From positions 248,001 to 312,000 of the forward strand of contig NZ_BBRG01000001.1 in assembly GCF_000975155.1 (NCBI RefSeq): DNA of 64,000 bases. Direction: 5' to 3'. The stretch comes from Demequina globuliformis. Lineage in GTDB: Bacteria; Actinomycetota; Actinomycetes; Actinomycetales; Demequinaceae. Below the pieces are notes generated by a model. The model searched no databases. It had not been told where the DNA came from and worked only from the letters and a program-made list of their open reading frames with translations. This document shows positions 36,943-44,877 of the stretch, one piece after another; positions within the stretch are counted from its first letter, which is position 1, and the number at the start of each line of letters is the position of its first letter. A program made the translations under genes and the position numbers.

Positions 36943-37066
36943 GGGCGACCCGTCTCGCCCGACCTCCTTCGCGGCACTCGCGCTGCCGCCGACCGGCTCG
37001 CCGGTGGAGGCAAAGGGGACCGTGGAGTGCTCGACGCGGGACTGCCGTGTCACACGCGCGTCCCCG
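36943..37066 (+). ncRNA. Candidate structured 5' leader upstream of the SRPBCC/DUF4287-like gene
   Basis: The 335-base stretch between arr and 37111 contains an unusually ordered set of perfect hairpins: GGGCGA/TCGCCC (36943-36960); a three-way junction closed by CCTCC (36963-36967) with GGAGG (37006-37010), enclosing CGGCA/TGCCG (36972-36988) and ACCGG/CCGGT (36992-37005); then GGGGAC (37015-37020) with GTCCCC (37060-37065) around CGTG/CACG. A weak -10-like TAAACT at 36930-36935 would place the transcript start just before the first hairpin. I match it to no known riboswitch. GC-rich DNA folds easily, so this is a candidate only. Confidence 0.35.
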
Positions 37067-37110
37067 ATGGCGCGAGCATGCGGGGCCGCGCTCGACAACG
37101 GGAGATTCCC

Positions 37111-37797
37111 ATGACCAACCAAGAATCATTCAAGAAGCGCGTTCGGACGCGCATGGCCGCGACCGGCGAAAAATACAGTGCAGCCAGGCGAGCACTCCTC
37201 GAGAAAGCACAGCCGTCGTCGTCGGGCTGGGTCTCCCAGCCCGAGGTCTCCGACGCTCGCGTCACAGAGGCGACGGGAACAGGGTGGGACGCGTGGGTCG
37301 CGCGCCTCGATGCCGGACCTGGACGCGATGCCACCCACACCGAGATCGCGACATGGATCAACAGCAACTCGGACATTGGCGGCTGGTGGGCGCAGACCGT
37401 GACGGTTGGCTACGAACGCATCACCGGCATGCGTCTGCCCGGCCAAATGCCGGACGGCACGTTCACGGTGTCCCGCTCACGCACGTTCTCCGTGCCGCCG
37501 CAGGAACTGCGCGCCATCATCGAAGACGACGACTCACGTGCGGCACTCCTGCCCGACCTCACCGCCACGCGTGCGTCAAAGGCAGGCGTCAAGTCACCGC
37601 GCTACGCGCTCGCGGATACGGCCGATGCCTCAGCACAGCAACTGGGTCGCGTGCAGTTCGCGTTTGACGCCACCGCCTCCGGCACCAAGCTGACGGTCAT
37701 GCACGAGAAGCTCGAGACATTCGCCGCGACCGACCCGTGGAAAGACTTCTGGTCGGGGTGGCTCGACGCTCTCGAAGCGGAGCTCAACGAAGGCTAG
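37111..37797 (+). CDS. SRPBCC-type protein with DUF4287-like N-terminus
   Basis: 228 residues. The first about 30 residues (NQESFKKRVRTRMAATGEKYSAARRALL) have the pattern of a DUF4287-like helical segment split here at residues 3-31; the rest looks like a START/AHSA1 (SRPBCC) fold: WDAWVARLDAG, HTEIATWIN, GWWAQTVTVGYERITGMR, then beta strands VQFAFDATASGTKLTVMHEKL and a C-terminal helix WKDFWSGWLDALEAEL. Such proteins bind hydrophobic ligands in a helix-grip pocket; ligand unknown. ATG 37111 is preceded by GGGAG. Its leader may be structured. Confidence 0.7.
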   Translation: MTNQESFKKRVRTRMAATGEKYSAARRALLEKAQPSSSGWVSQPEVSDARVTEATGTGWDAWVARLDAGPGRDATHTEIATWINSNSDIGGWWAQTVTVGYERITGMRLPGQMPDGTFTVSRSRTFSVPPQELRAIIEDDDSRAALLPDLTATRASKAGVKSPRYALADTADASAQQLGRVQFAFDATASGTKLTVMHEKLETFAATDPWKDFWSGWLDALEAELNEG

Positions 37798-37826
37798 GTC
37801 GCGCCCGCTGCGCTGCGGAGCTCACG

Positions 37827-37863
37827 CGCTCGCGCTCGTCGGACAGTCCGGCGAGGGCGAGCG
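37827..37863. terminator. Bidirectional hairpin between convergent genes
   Basis: A long interrupted inverted repeat: CGCTCGC, CTCG and CGGAC on the left pair with GTCCG, CGAG and GCGAGCG on the right, with only single unpaired bases between blocks. It lies between the stops at 37797 (+) and 37897 (-), so it can end both transcripts. Confidence 0.7.
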
Positions 37864-37896
37864 CGACCCCGTCGAGGCCCGGGCTGACAGTGGCGC

Positions 37897-38994
37897 TCAA
37901 GCCATCTGCGCTCGGGGAGCGGCCACGGCCCCCGACCGCTGCACGAGCCGCTCATAGACAAAGGGCGACGTCATCGCCCGCAGCAGCGCGGAGTAGTTCA
38001 GGCCCAGCCTCACTTCCTCCCCCGCCACCATGCGCGTGGGAGTCTCGAGCACCAGGTGGTCGCTGCTGGAGGCGAGCACCGTCGTGCCCGCCGACGGCGT
38101 AACGCCGTCGGGATCGACGTCCTGGCGTCCCAGCGCCACGATGGTCTGGATGATGGTCCCGCGCTCACGTGAGGACGGCACGGCACCAAAGGCCATCTGA
38201 CCTCGCAGGCCCCACGACTGTGAGGGTTTGTCCAAGGACTCGATCACGGCGCCCACCAGGGCAAACGCGTCCTGACGCAAGCCCTCGATCGGCATGCGCG
38301 TCAACGGGTCGATCCCCAGCAGGATCGCCTCCCCCAGACGCAAATCGTTGACGCGGCCCACCCGGCCGTTCCCCAACGCCCACGCGAGGTTCGCAGAGTT
38401 CCCGCCGCTGACCAGTGGCGCCGCGACGCCGAGCTTGCCGGTCACCGTGGTCGCGAGCGCGGACAGCGCCGCCATCTGCTCATCCCCCGGGATCACACCG
38501 CTGCGGCACGCCAGGTTGGTGCCGATCCCCGCCAGGGTCACGTGGTGCGTACGCGAGATCGATCGCGCGAGGTCGAGCGCCTCCGCCACCATCACACCTT
38601 CGCGCAAGTCGCCGAGCTCCACCATCAGCACAATGCGGTGGTTCAGGGCACGTCGGCCCGCAGCGGCGGACAGCGCCGCCACCACGCCAGGGTCGCTCAC
38701 CAGACTTGTGGAGGCGCAAGCGACTGCACGGTCGGCCCATTCGGGTGCGGGAGCGCGCAGCAGGGTCAATGGCACCCGCACACCCGCCTCGCGTAGGGCC
38801 TCGAGGTTCTCAATGCGGGAATCCGCGATGCGCGCCACACCGCCGCGCACCATGGCCTTGGCGACCTCGGGCGAGCCGAGCGTCGCCTTCGTCACTCCGG
38901 TCACCTCGATGCCGCGTGCGCGCAGCCGAGTGACCAGGGTGCGGGCATTGTCTTCGATGGCCTGGAGGTCAATTTCGATGCGGGGCACAATCAC
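37897..38994 (-). CDS. PLP-dependent amino-acid racemase (alanine racemase N-terminal fold)
   Basis: 365 residues with the fold-type III pattern of ornithine racemase/YhfX-like proteins: the PLP lysine in GVTKATLG (about residue 38), ARIADSRIENL, LMVELGDLREG, and the phosphate-binding segment SGGNSANL near 210, followed by a beta-barrel-like C-terminus. GTG 38994 overlaps the upstream stop (GTGA); GTG 38988 is an alternative. It is translated together with the DUF1611 gene, so both likely act on the same amino acid, probably a D-isomer. Substrate not determinable. Confidence 0.82.
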   Translation of the reverse strand: MIVPRIEIDLQAIEDNARTLVTRLRARGIEVTGVTKATLGSPEVAKAMVRGGVARIADSRIENLEALREAGVRVPLTLLRAPAPEWADRAVACASTSLVSDPGVVAALSAAAGRRALNHRIVLMVELGDLREGVMVAEALDLARSISRTHHVTLAGIGTNLACRSGVIPGDEQMAALSALATTVTGKLGVAAPLVSGGNSANLAWALGNGRVGRVNDLRLGEAILLGIDPLTRMPIEGLRQDAFALVGAVIESLDKPSQSWGLRGQMAFGAVPSSRERGTIIQTIVALGRQDVDPDGVTPSAGTTVLASSSDHLVLETPTRMVAGEEVRLGLNYSALLRAMTSPFVYERLVQRSGAVAAPRAQMA

Positions 38995-40115
38995 GAGGCA
39001 ACCTCGACCCGGTCGTTGATGAGCGCGGGGAACGCCCGCGTCACCATCTCCACGAGCGTCGCGGGATGACCCCACAAGGCGTCGGTGACCGGCACCCCCA
39101 ACTGAGCCTCATACAGCGCAATCGCCGCATCGACGTCCTGCCTCGTCATGCCCTCGTGGTTGATGGTCATCCCCACCACGGGTGCCCGCCCGAACGCCTC
39201 GATCAACGCAATCTCGCTCGTGGCGGTCGGCATGGGCACGCCTGGATAGTCACTGAGAACGTCCCGCGCCGGCGCATGCTGCATGATGACCGCGTGCGGC
39301 CGCGAGGCGCGCAGCACCACGGTCGAGCTCAGGTAGGCGGGGTGACTCAGCGCGCCCTGACCCTCGACAATGATGACGCGCGGGCGCTGTTCCTCCCAGG
39401 CAGCGACGACCGCGCCTTCGAGTTCACCCACGCCGAACTGCGCGGGGATGGCGTCCAACGCCACCCCGTACGCCGCACCCTGAATCAGCCCGGTCTGCCC
39501 CGTTCCGACCATCACCGTGGCGATGCCTGCGGCATTGAGGGCGTCGGTGAGGATCGTGCACGTGGTGCGTTTGCCAATCGCGCCATCCGTGCCAAGCACC
39601 GCGATGCGCACGCAGTCCACGCTGTCGATGGCCCCGTCGAACATCCGCAGTTCTTTGGTGGGGCGCGGGCGGCGCACGTCGTGCAAGGTCACGGACGCAA
39701 TCTGCGCCGCGAGGACCATCTCCGGGTCGTCGTTGAGGAACTCGTGCAGACCGGACACGATGTCGAGCCCTCCATCAATGGCCGTCAGCACGGTGGCGCG
39801 GTCTGCCGCGGACATGAGCCCCGACAACGGCGCCAAACCGAAGATCAGCAGGTCAGCGCGGGGGCATTCCTCTAGCGAGGCCACGACGGCAATACCGTTG
39901 GCGACGCCGTCCAGCGCCACCCCGGCATCGGTCGCCTCGCAGGTGCTATCGATGACCGCGACAATGCGGTACCGCTCGGAGGCGCGCACGAGTCCGTTCG
40001 CGGTCTTGCCGTCAATGCGAGTGAACTGACCCTCGCAGTACACGACAGCGGCGGGTCGCGCGTCACCGCCCGCGGAAGCGGTGGCAGGGGAAACGGGAAA
40101 ATGCGGGAGTGTCAT
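38991..40115 (-). CDS. DUF1611 family protein (DgcN-like)
   Basis: 374 residues with the two DUF1611 halves: an N-terminal Rossmann-like region (PAAVVYCEGQF, YRIVAVIDST) and a C-terminal P-loop-like domain with GTDGAIGKRTT near residue 175, GTGQTGLIQGA and EGQGALSHPAY. Members include DgcN of the DgcN-DgcA D-glutamate catabolic pathway, where the partner is an enolase-type epimerase. Here the partner is instead a PLP racemase that starts at its stop codon. First gene of the two-gene operon. Confidence 0.85.
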   Translation of the reverse strand: MTLPHFPVSPATASAGGDARPAAVVYCEGQFTRIDGKTANGLVRASERYRIVAVIDSTCEATDAGVALDGVANGIAVVASLEECPRADLLIFGLAPLSGLMSAADRATVLTAIDGGLDIVSGLHEFLNDDPEMVLAAQIASVTLHDVRRPRPTKELRMFDGAIDSVDCVRIAVLGTDGAIGKRTTCTILTDALNAAGIATVMVGTGQTGLIQGAAYGVALDAIPAQFGVGELEGAVVAAWEEQRPRVIIVEGQGALSHPAYLSSTVVLRASRPHAVIMQHAPARDVLSDYPGVPMPTATSEIALIEAFGRAPVVGMTINHEGMTRQDVDAAIALYEAQLGVPVTDALWGHPATLVEMVTRAFPALINDRVEVAS

Positions 40116-40218
40116 TGCGACGTCCTCGAGTCAGTGCTCAGAGGAGGCGCCGGGAGGGCTGCTGGCGTGATGCCTGAGCCGTCAAGAGGTCCCCACCAAG
40201 AGGTAGTGGAGTGCCAGT

Positions 40219-41472
40219 CTACGCCGGTCCCCGCTCCCGAGCCGCCAGGGCCGCACGCCGCACCAGGTCTCGGTCGCCTTCGTCGCGCAAGCTAGCCACT
40301 GCACGGCGTTCCCCGCGCTCGGACGCCTCCACCAACTGCTGGGCCTCGCGTGGGTCGGCAACGTCGATCAAGTGCCCCAACACGCGCTGCACGCGCAGGC
40401 CAATCTCGACGAGCGCCGCCCCATCGCGCGCCACGGGTCGGAACGCGTCTTCGATGAGGTCCTCGAACCGCGGCTGGGGAACGTGGACGTGCGGGTACGG
40501 CACCTCGGGATCCGGCCGTGTGGTGAGGACGCGAATGAACACCCGCTCCAGGGCATTCAGCACCTCGATCGCCGTGCCGGGGTCATTCGTGGACGGCGAC
40601 AGGGCGCGGGAGCCGATCTCCGACAGCGCGACCAGCCCCAGCCGGGGGTCCTGCTCGTAGGTGCGGTGGTCTTCAATGAGAAACGCGCCTCGCAGTTCGT
40701 GCGCGTCGGCGTCCGAGACCTCCGTGCGGCCCTCAACCCGGCCCAGCACCGTCCCCTTCCCCACCGTGACTCCCGGCAGCACGTCCACGTGGACACGGGC
40801 ATCGGCCTTCCGAGCCCACCGTTCCAACTGCGCCATGCTGATTCCGGTCACACAGCCGGGGCTGTGGGCGCGAAACTCAGTCACCGGGCCGGGAGCATCC
40901 CTCGCGACCGAGCCGCCCAGGTGCGGCGCCTTGGCGTACTCGCATGCGGCGGTGGTCGCGGCGCGCTCCACGCGGTCGATGATGTCTGGCACCCGCCCAA
41001 ATTCAGTGAGGTGATGTATCCAGCGCAGCAGCGTGACCACCACTGTGGCGATCACCACGAGCGTTGCGATGAACAAGACGGATCGCGCCTGCTCGCCGAA
41101 CGCGTCGAGACCCAGTGCAATGATGCCCACGATCGCGAACACGAAGGCACCCAAGAACGTCGACAGCGCGTTTTGCGAGGTGGGGTCTTCAACGAGCAGC
41201 TGTGTGGCCCGAGGGGTGGTGCCCTGCGCGGCCGCCGAATATGCGGAGATCATCGCGGTGAGAGAGAACGTGGTGACCGCAAGCATGGACGTCGCCATGA
41301 TGTTCAAAATGGTGCCGACGGAGTCCTGGCCCAGGTCAGCGCCCAACATCGGGAGGTATGGTCCGGCGAGCCACGCGACCAGCACGACGGCCACCGCGCC
41401 CACGGTAAACAGCACGAGCCGGAACCACACCTGTGCGGCGACTCGAGTCACCCATGTCTTCCACCACGCCAT
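40219..41472 (-). CDS. DUF2254 membrane protein
   Basis: 417 residues. Four hydrophobic segments within the first about 150 residues (FRLVLFTVGAVAVVLVAWL, ILNIMATSMLAVTTFSLTAM, FLGAFVFAIVGIIALGL, FIATLVVIATVVVTLLRWIHHL) with the DUF2254 hallmarks S-FSLTAM and PRATQLL, then a long soluble C-terminal domain with ALSPSTNDPGTA, also typical. Function of the family is unknown. ATG 41472 begins just before the first helix. Divergent from the gene at 41543. Confidence 0.85.
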   Translation of the reverse strand: MAWWKTWVTRVAAQVWFRLVLFTVGAVAVVLVAWLAGPYLPMLGADLGQDSVGTILNIMATSMLAVTTFSLTAMISAYSAAAQGTTPRATQLLVEDPTSQNALSTFLGAFVFAIVGIIALGLDAFGEQARSVLFIATLVVIATVVVTLLRWIHHLTEFGRVPDIIDRVERAATTAACEYAKAPHLGGSVARDAPGPVTEFRAHSPGCVTGISMAQLERWARKADARVHVDVLPGVTVGKGTVLGRVEGRTEVSDADAHELRGAFLIEDHRTYEQDPRLGLVALSEIGSRALSPSTNDPGTAIEVLNALERVFIRVLTTRPDPEVPYPHVHVPQPRFEDLIEDAFRPVARDGAALVEIGLRVQRVLGHLIDVADPREAQQLVEASERGERRAVASLRDEGDRDLVRRAALAARERGPA

Positions 41473-41542
41473 CGGATGCGCCGCCTTCCTCCAGTACTGG
41501 CCATTGTGCCTGGTGTCGCGGCCGTGTGACATCGTGGTGGGT

Positions 41543-42133
41543 ATGAAGATTCTGCTCATTGGCCAAGGACACGTGGGTAGCGCGGCACTAGCGGCGCTCG
41601 CACCCCACCACGACGTGGTCGTCGCATCGCGCTCCACCTCACCCGCGTTGGATACGACCGACGAGGGCTCGATCAAGGCCGTGTTCGAGGAGGTCGGCGC
41701 GGTCGATGCCGTGGTCGTCACCGCAGGCAAGGTGCCGTTCGCACCCTTGGAAGAGTTGACCGCGGAGCAGTTCGCGGCCGGCTTCGCGGGCAAGGTGTTG
41801 TCGCAGATCAACGTGGTGCGCCTGGGCCTGCCGTTCGTCACCGACGGCGGGTCGTTCACGCTCACCTCCGGCGTGCTGTCGCGCGAGCCCATCAGGACGG
41901 GCGCCGCGGCGTCCACTGCGAACGGCGCACTTGAGGCCTATGTGCGTGCCGCCGCGCCCGAGCTGCCGCGCGGCGTGCGGCTCAACGTGGTGAGCCCGTC
42001 CGTGCTGGCGTCGTCACCACAGCACTTCCGGGCCTTCGCGGGGTTCTCGCCCGTGAGCGACGAGGCCGTGGGCCAGGCGTACCTGCGCGCCGTCGAGGGC
42101 ATCCAGACGGGACGCACGCACACGGTCGACTGA
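41543..42133 (+). CDS. Short atypical SDR
   Basis: 196 residues. Rossmann start MKILLIGQGHVGSAALAAL, VDAVVVTAGKVPF (NAG-like) and the C-terminal PRGVRLNVVSPSVL are SDR features, but the catalytic Tyr-x-x-x-Lys is replaced in the corresponding helix (STANGALEAYVRAAA, where Asn-Gly stands in place of the usual Tyr region). This truncated family is widespread and its reaction is not settled. It converges with a hypothetical gene at 42162. Confidence 0.8.
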   Translation: MKILLIGQGHVGSAALAALAPHHDVVVASRSTSPALDTTDEGSIKAVFEEVGAVDAVVVTAGKVPFAPLEELTAEQFAAGFAGKVLSQINVVRLGLPFVTDGGSFTLTSGVLSREPIRTGAAASTANGALEAYVRAAAPELPRGVRLNVVSPSVLASSPQHFRAFAGFSPVSDEAVGQAYLRAVEGIQTGRTHTVD

Positions 42134-42161
42134 CGGACACGACGTGACGTGGGGCCGGGGG

Positions 42162-42587
42162 TTAGACGGTCAGCGCGACGTCCGCATACAGCGGCGCTTC
42201 CGCCGCCTCCCAGACGGGACGCAGATCGATGCGGCGCGCAGCGGGCTGCGGATCGTTCCAGTTCAGGCCGTGACGTTCCGCGATCGCGGCGATGACGTGG
42301 GTGGCGGTCGCCGCGCGAGTGTCCTTGACCTGGCAACGCCACACCGGCCCCGACGCGCTCGTGCTTGCGGGCCACACAAACGGGCTCGAGGCCCTCAGCC
42401 CCACACCGCGGTCACCCACGGGCTCAGGCCAAATCTCCAACACATCGGCCACAAACGCACGTACTGCCCGCGTTGGCAGAGTTCCGTCGTTCAACAGGTG
42501 CTGCCGAGCGAGGTCGTAAAAGTCGCGAACCGCCTCATCGCGGTCCGAGGGCAGGGGCCCCTCCCACACATGGATCACATGTCCCAT
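42162..42587 (-). CDS. Hypothetical protein
   Basis: 141 residues, soluble. Recognisable parts are GHVIHVWEGPLP at the start, two helices (AVRDFYDLARQHLL, HVIAAIAERHGLNWND) and strands containing VWRCQVKDTRA. It looks like a small conserved alpha-beta protein with no motif I can name. ATG 42587 is preferred over GTG 42638, because the latter would run almost onto the divergent MFS promoter region. Confidence 0.55.
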   Translation of the reverse strand: MGHVIHVWEGPLPSDRDEAVRDFYDLARQHLLNDGTLPTRAVRAFVADVLEIWPEPVGDRGVGLRASSPFVWPASTSASGPVWRCQVKDTRAATATHVIAAIAERHGLNWNDPQPAARRIDLRPVWEAAEAPLYADVALTV

Positions 42588-42706
42588 ACCAATGGACGGT
42601 AGAGAATGAAACCTGAGAATGTCCACAGATAACGCCACATGTGGACAAAAGGCACCAAATCAACCGTTTCGACCTCAAGGTCGGAGCCGAGTCGTACGCT
42701 GATCGA

Positions 42707-44083
42707 GTGACTCCCACCACCGATCGCCAGCTTCGCCTGGTGTTATGGATCGCCATTCTCGGCTCCTTTGTGTCCTTCCTCGACGGCACCGTCGTCAACG
42801 TCGCGCTTCCCGCGATCGAGGCGGAGCTGGGCGGCGGGCTCACCACCCAGCAGTGGACCGTAGATGCCTACCTCATCACGCTCGGGTCGCTCATCCTGGT
42901 CGCGGGCGCCGTGTCAGACGCCTTTGGGCGGCTTCGGGTACTGCGGTGGGGGTTGATCGGCTTTGCCCTGACATCGCTCGCCATTGCGTTGGCGCCCACC
43001 GCCGAGGTGCTCATCGTCGCGCGCCTCGCCCAAGGCGTCGCAGGCGCTCTCCTGGTGCCGAGCTCGCTCGCGCTGATCACGTCCTCGTTCTCGGGCGCCG
43101 CGCGGGGCAAGGCCATCGGCACGTGGACCGCGGCGACGTCGGGCGCCATGGTTGCTGGCCCGGTGCTTGGCGGGGCCTTCGTCGACCTCGCGTCGTGGCG
43201 GTGGGTGTTCGTCATCAACGTGGTGCCCATTGGCCTGACGCTGTGGATGATGACTCGCCTAGAGCAGCGCGACGTGCGGCTCCCGGACGCGCACGTTGAC
43301 CTCATCTCCGCGGCATTGTGCGCCGTTGGCCTTGGCGGCATGGTGTACGCCTTCATCGAGCAGCCTCACCTGGGATGGTCGCATCCCGAGGTGTGGCTCA
43401 CGGGCGTAGGCGGCGCCGTGGCCTTCTGCGCCTTCGTGTGGCGCCAACACGTGGTGGACCGGCCGATGCTTCCGCTGAGTTTGTTCTCCGCGCGCAACTT
43501 CGCGTGGGGGAACGTCGCGACGTTCCTGATCTACGGTGCGCTTGCGCTCAACGGCTTTGTGGTGACGGTCTACCTGCAACAGGGCGCGGGGTTCAGCGCG
43601 ACCGCAGCCGGCTTGGCGAGCCTGCCCATCACACTCATCATGATCGCGCTGTCGTCTGCCGTGGGCGGATGGTCAGGGCGTTGGGGCCCGCGGATCTTCA
43701 TGACGGTAGGCCCGGCGCTCATGGCCGTGGGCTCGGTGATGCTGCTTGCGGTCAGCGAGGACGTCAACTATTGGACGCAGGTGCTGCCGGGAATCGCGGT
43801 GTTCGGCCTGGGTCTCACCCTGATGGTCTCGCCGCTGACCTCTGCGATCCTGTCTGCCGTCCCACCCGAGCGCGCCGGGATTGCCTCCGCGACCAACAAT
43901 GCGGTCTCGCGCGTGGCGGGCCTCATCGCCGTGGCCATGATTGGCGCGGTGGTGGGCGGCACACTCGACCTGGCCGGCTTCCACCGAGCCATGGCGGTCA
44001 TCGCCGTCCTCATGGCTGCCGGCGCCGTGGTGTCCTGGGTGGGCATTCGGAACGCACCCGGGAGCGTTCCCGCCGTATCCTGA
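42707..44083 (+). CDS. MFS transporter, DHA2 (14-helix) drug efflux type
   Basis: 458 residues with the DHA2 signatures: FVSFLDGTVVNVALPAIEAEL in helix 1 (motif D1), GAVSDAFGRLRVLRWG loop (motif A), RLAQGVAGALLVPSSLALI, and GTWTAATSGAMVAGPVLGGAFVD (motif C, diagnostic of antiporters). Proton-driven export of a cationic or amphiphilic compound is likely. GTG 42707 starts 10 residues before helix 1 and lacks a good ribosome binding site; TACGCT about 7 bases upstream could be a -10 box of a leaderless message. An earlier in-frame start at 42641 is possible. Confidence 0.85.
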   Translation: MTPTTDRQLRLVLWIAILGSFVSFLDGTVVNVALPAIEAELGGGLTTQQWTVDAYLITLGSLILVAGAVSDAFGRLRVLRWGLIGFALTSLAIALAPTAEVLIVARLAQGVAGALLVPSSLALITSSFSGAARGKAIGTWTAATSGAMVAGPVLGGAFVDLASWRWVFVINVVPIGLTLWMMTRLEQRDVRLPDAHVDLISAALCAVGLGGMVYAFIEQPHLGWSHPEVWLTGVGGAVAFCAFVWRQHVVDRPMLPLSLFSARNFAWGNVATFLIYGALALNGFVVTVYLQQGAGFSATAAGLASLPITLIMIALSSAVGGWSGRWGPRIFMTVGPALMAVGSVMLLAVSEDVNYWTQVLPGIAVFGLGLTLMVSPLTSAILSAVPPERAGIASATNNAVSRVAGLIAVAMIGAVVGGTLDLAGFHRAMAVIAVLMAAGAVVSWVGIRNAPGSVPAVS

Positions 44084-44087
44084 AACT

Positions 44088-44327
44088 ATGACGTACAACC
44101 CGCAGACCGGATACCGCCCCTACAAGACCAAGTCGCTGTTGGTGGCGTACATCTTGTGGTTCTTCCTGGGAGTGCTCGGCATTCACCAGTTCTATCTGGG
44201 CAAGGTCGGTCGAGGGCTTCTGTACCTGTTCACCCTGGGAATCTTCGGCATCGGCGTCCTCATCGACCTCTTCACGCTGCCGTCACAGACGCGTCAGGTG
44301 AACACCCAGCGCGCGCTCGGCTTCTAG
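44088..44327 (+). CDS. TM2-domain membrane protein
   Basis: 79 residues: TKSLLVAYILWFFLGVLGIHQFYLGK, split here as helix 1 (residues 14-36) and the TM2 hallmark GIHQFYLGK, then helix 2 RGLLYLFTLGIFGIGVLIDLF. This is the complete TM2 domain; the family function is unknown. It begins 4 bases after the efflux gene stop, so co-transcription is likely. Confidence 0.9.
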   Translation: MTYNPQTGYRPYKTKSLLVAYILWFFLGVLGIHQFYLGKVGRGLLYLFTLGIFGIGVLIDLFTLPSQTRQVNTQRALGF

Positions 44328-44349
44328 GCATTCCGTAGACTGAGGCGCT

Positions 44350-44469
44350 ATGTGCTCCCCGATTGCGTGTGACTCCTGCGGCAAGACCACCTGGACCGGA
44401 TGCGGTCTTCACGTCGAACAGGCGCTGGCCGGGGTCCCCGACAACGCCCGGTGCACCTGCGACAACTAG
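44350..44469 (+). CDS. Very small Cys-rich protein (39 aa), zinc-knuckle-like
   Basis: ATG at 44350, stop TAG 44467-44469. The 39 residues contain six Cys in a spaced pattern: C2, C7, C10 (CDSCGK), C18 (TGCGLH), C35 and C37 (CTCDN). This matches a family of tiny uncharacterised bacterial proteins with the pattern C-x2-CGK-TTW-x-GCG-H-V. The Cys/His set could bind zinc. It follows the TM2 gene and its stop overlaps, tail to tail, the stop of the convergent gene at 44466. Confidence 0.75.
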   Translation: MCSPIACDSCGKTTWTGCGLHVEQALAGVPDNARCTCDN

Positions 44470-44873
44470 ATGCCGTCGAGGAGTTCCACTCCCCACGCCT
44501 TCTTCTCATCCGCGGTGTAGAACGCGGTCCAGCCCTCATACTCCCCGCCGTGAGTGGACGCGATGCTCTCAGCAAGGTCGACCGCTTCGCGCAGCGCATT
44601 GGGCACGAGCGCCTCGTCCCGCCGCACCATGAGGATTCCCCACTCCTCGACGCCGTGGCTTGGCGGCACGAGTTCCCCCGCCACTCGCGCTGACGCCAAC
44701 TCCTTAGCCGCCGCGCGCGCGGGCTCCTCCTTGGCGAAAGATACGGAGACTTCTAGGTCGCGCGGCGTGTGCGGCTCAGCGCCGCGGGCGAGGAAGGTGT
44801 CCCATCGCTCGGCGTCGTCGGACCACAGTTGATACGGCTCCACGCGGCGGCGCTTGCGCCCGAACAGTCCCAT
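44466..44873 (-). CDS. RraB-like (ribonuclease E inhibitor fold) protein
   Basis: 135 residues: basic start GLFGRKRRRVEPYQ, then the RraB-type pattern DAERWDTFLARGAEPHTPRDLEVSVSF (split over residues 20-46), AARAAAKELASARVAG, WGILMVRRDEALVPNAL and a C-terminal strand YEGWTAFYTADEK. In Escherichia coli RraB restrains RNase E; in actinobacteria the role is untested. It ends 4 bases inside the convergent small Cys protein gene. Confidence 0.7.
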   Translation of the reverse strand: MGLFGRKRRRVEPYQLWSDDAERWDTFLARGAEPHTPRDLEVSVSFAKEEPARAAAKELASARVAGELVPPSHGVEEWGILMVRRDEALVPNALREAVDLAESIASTHGGEYEGWTAFYTADEKKAWGVELLDGI

Positions 44874-44877
44874 AGCC

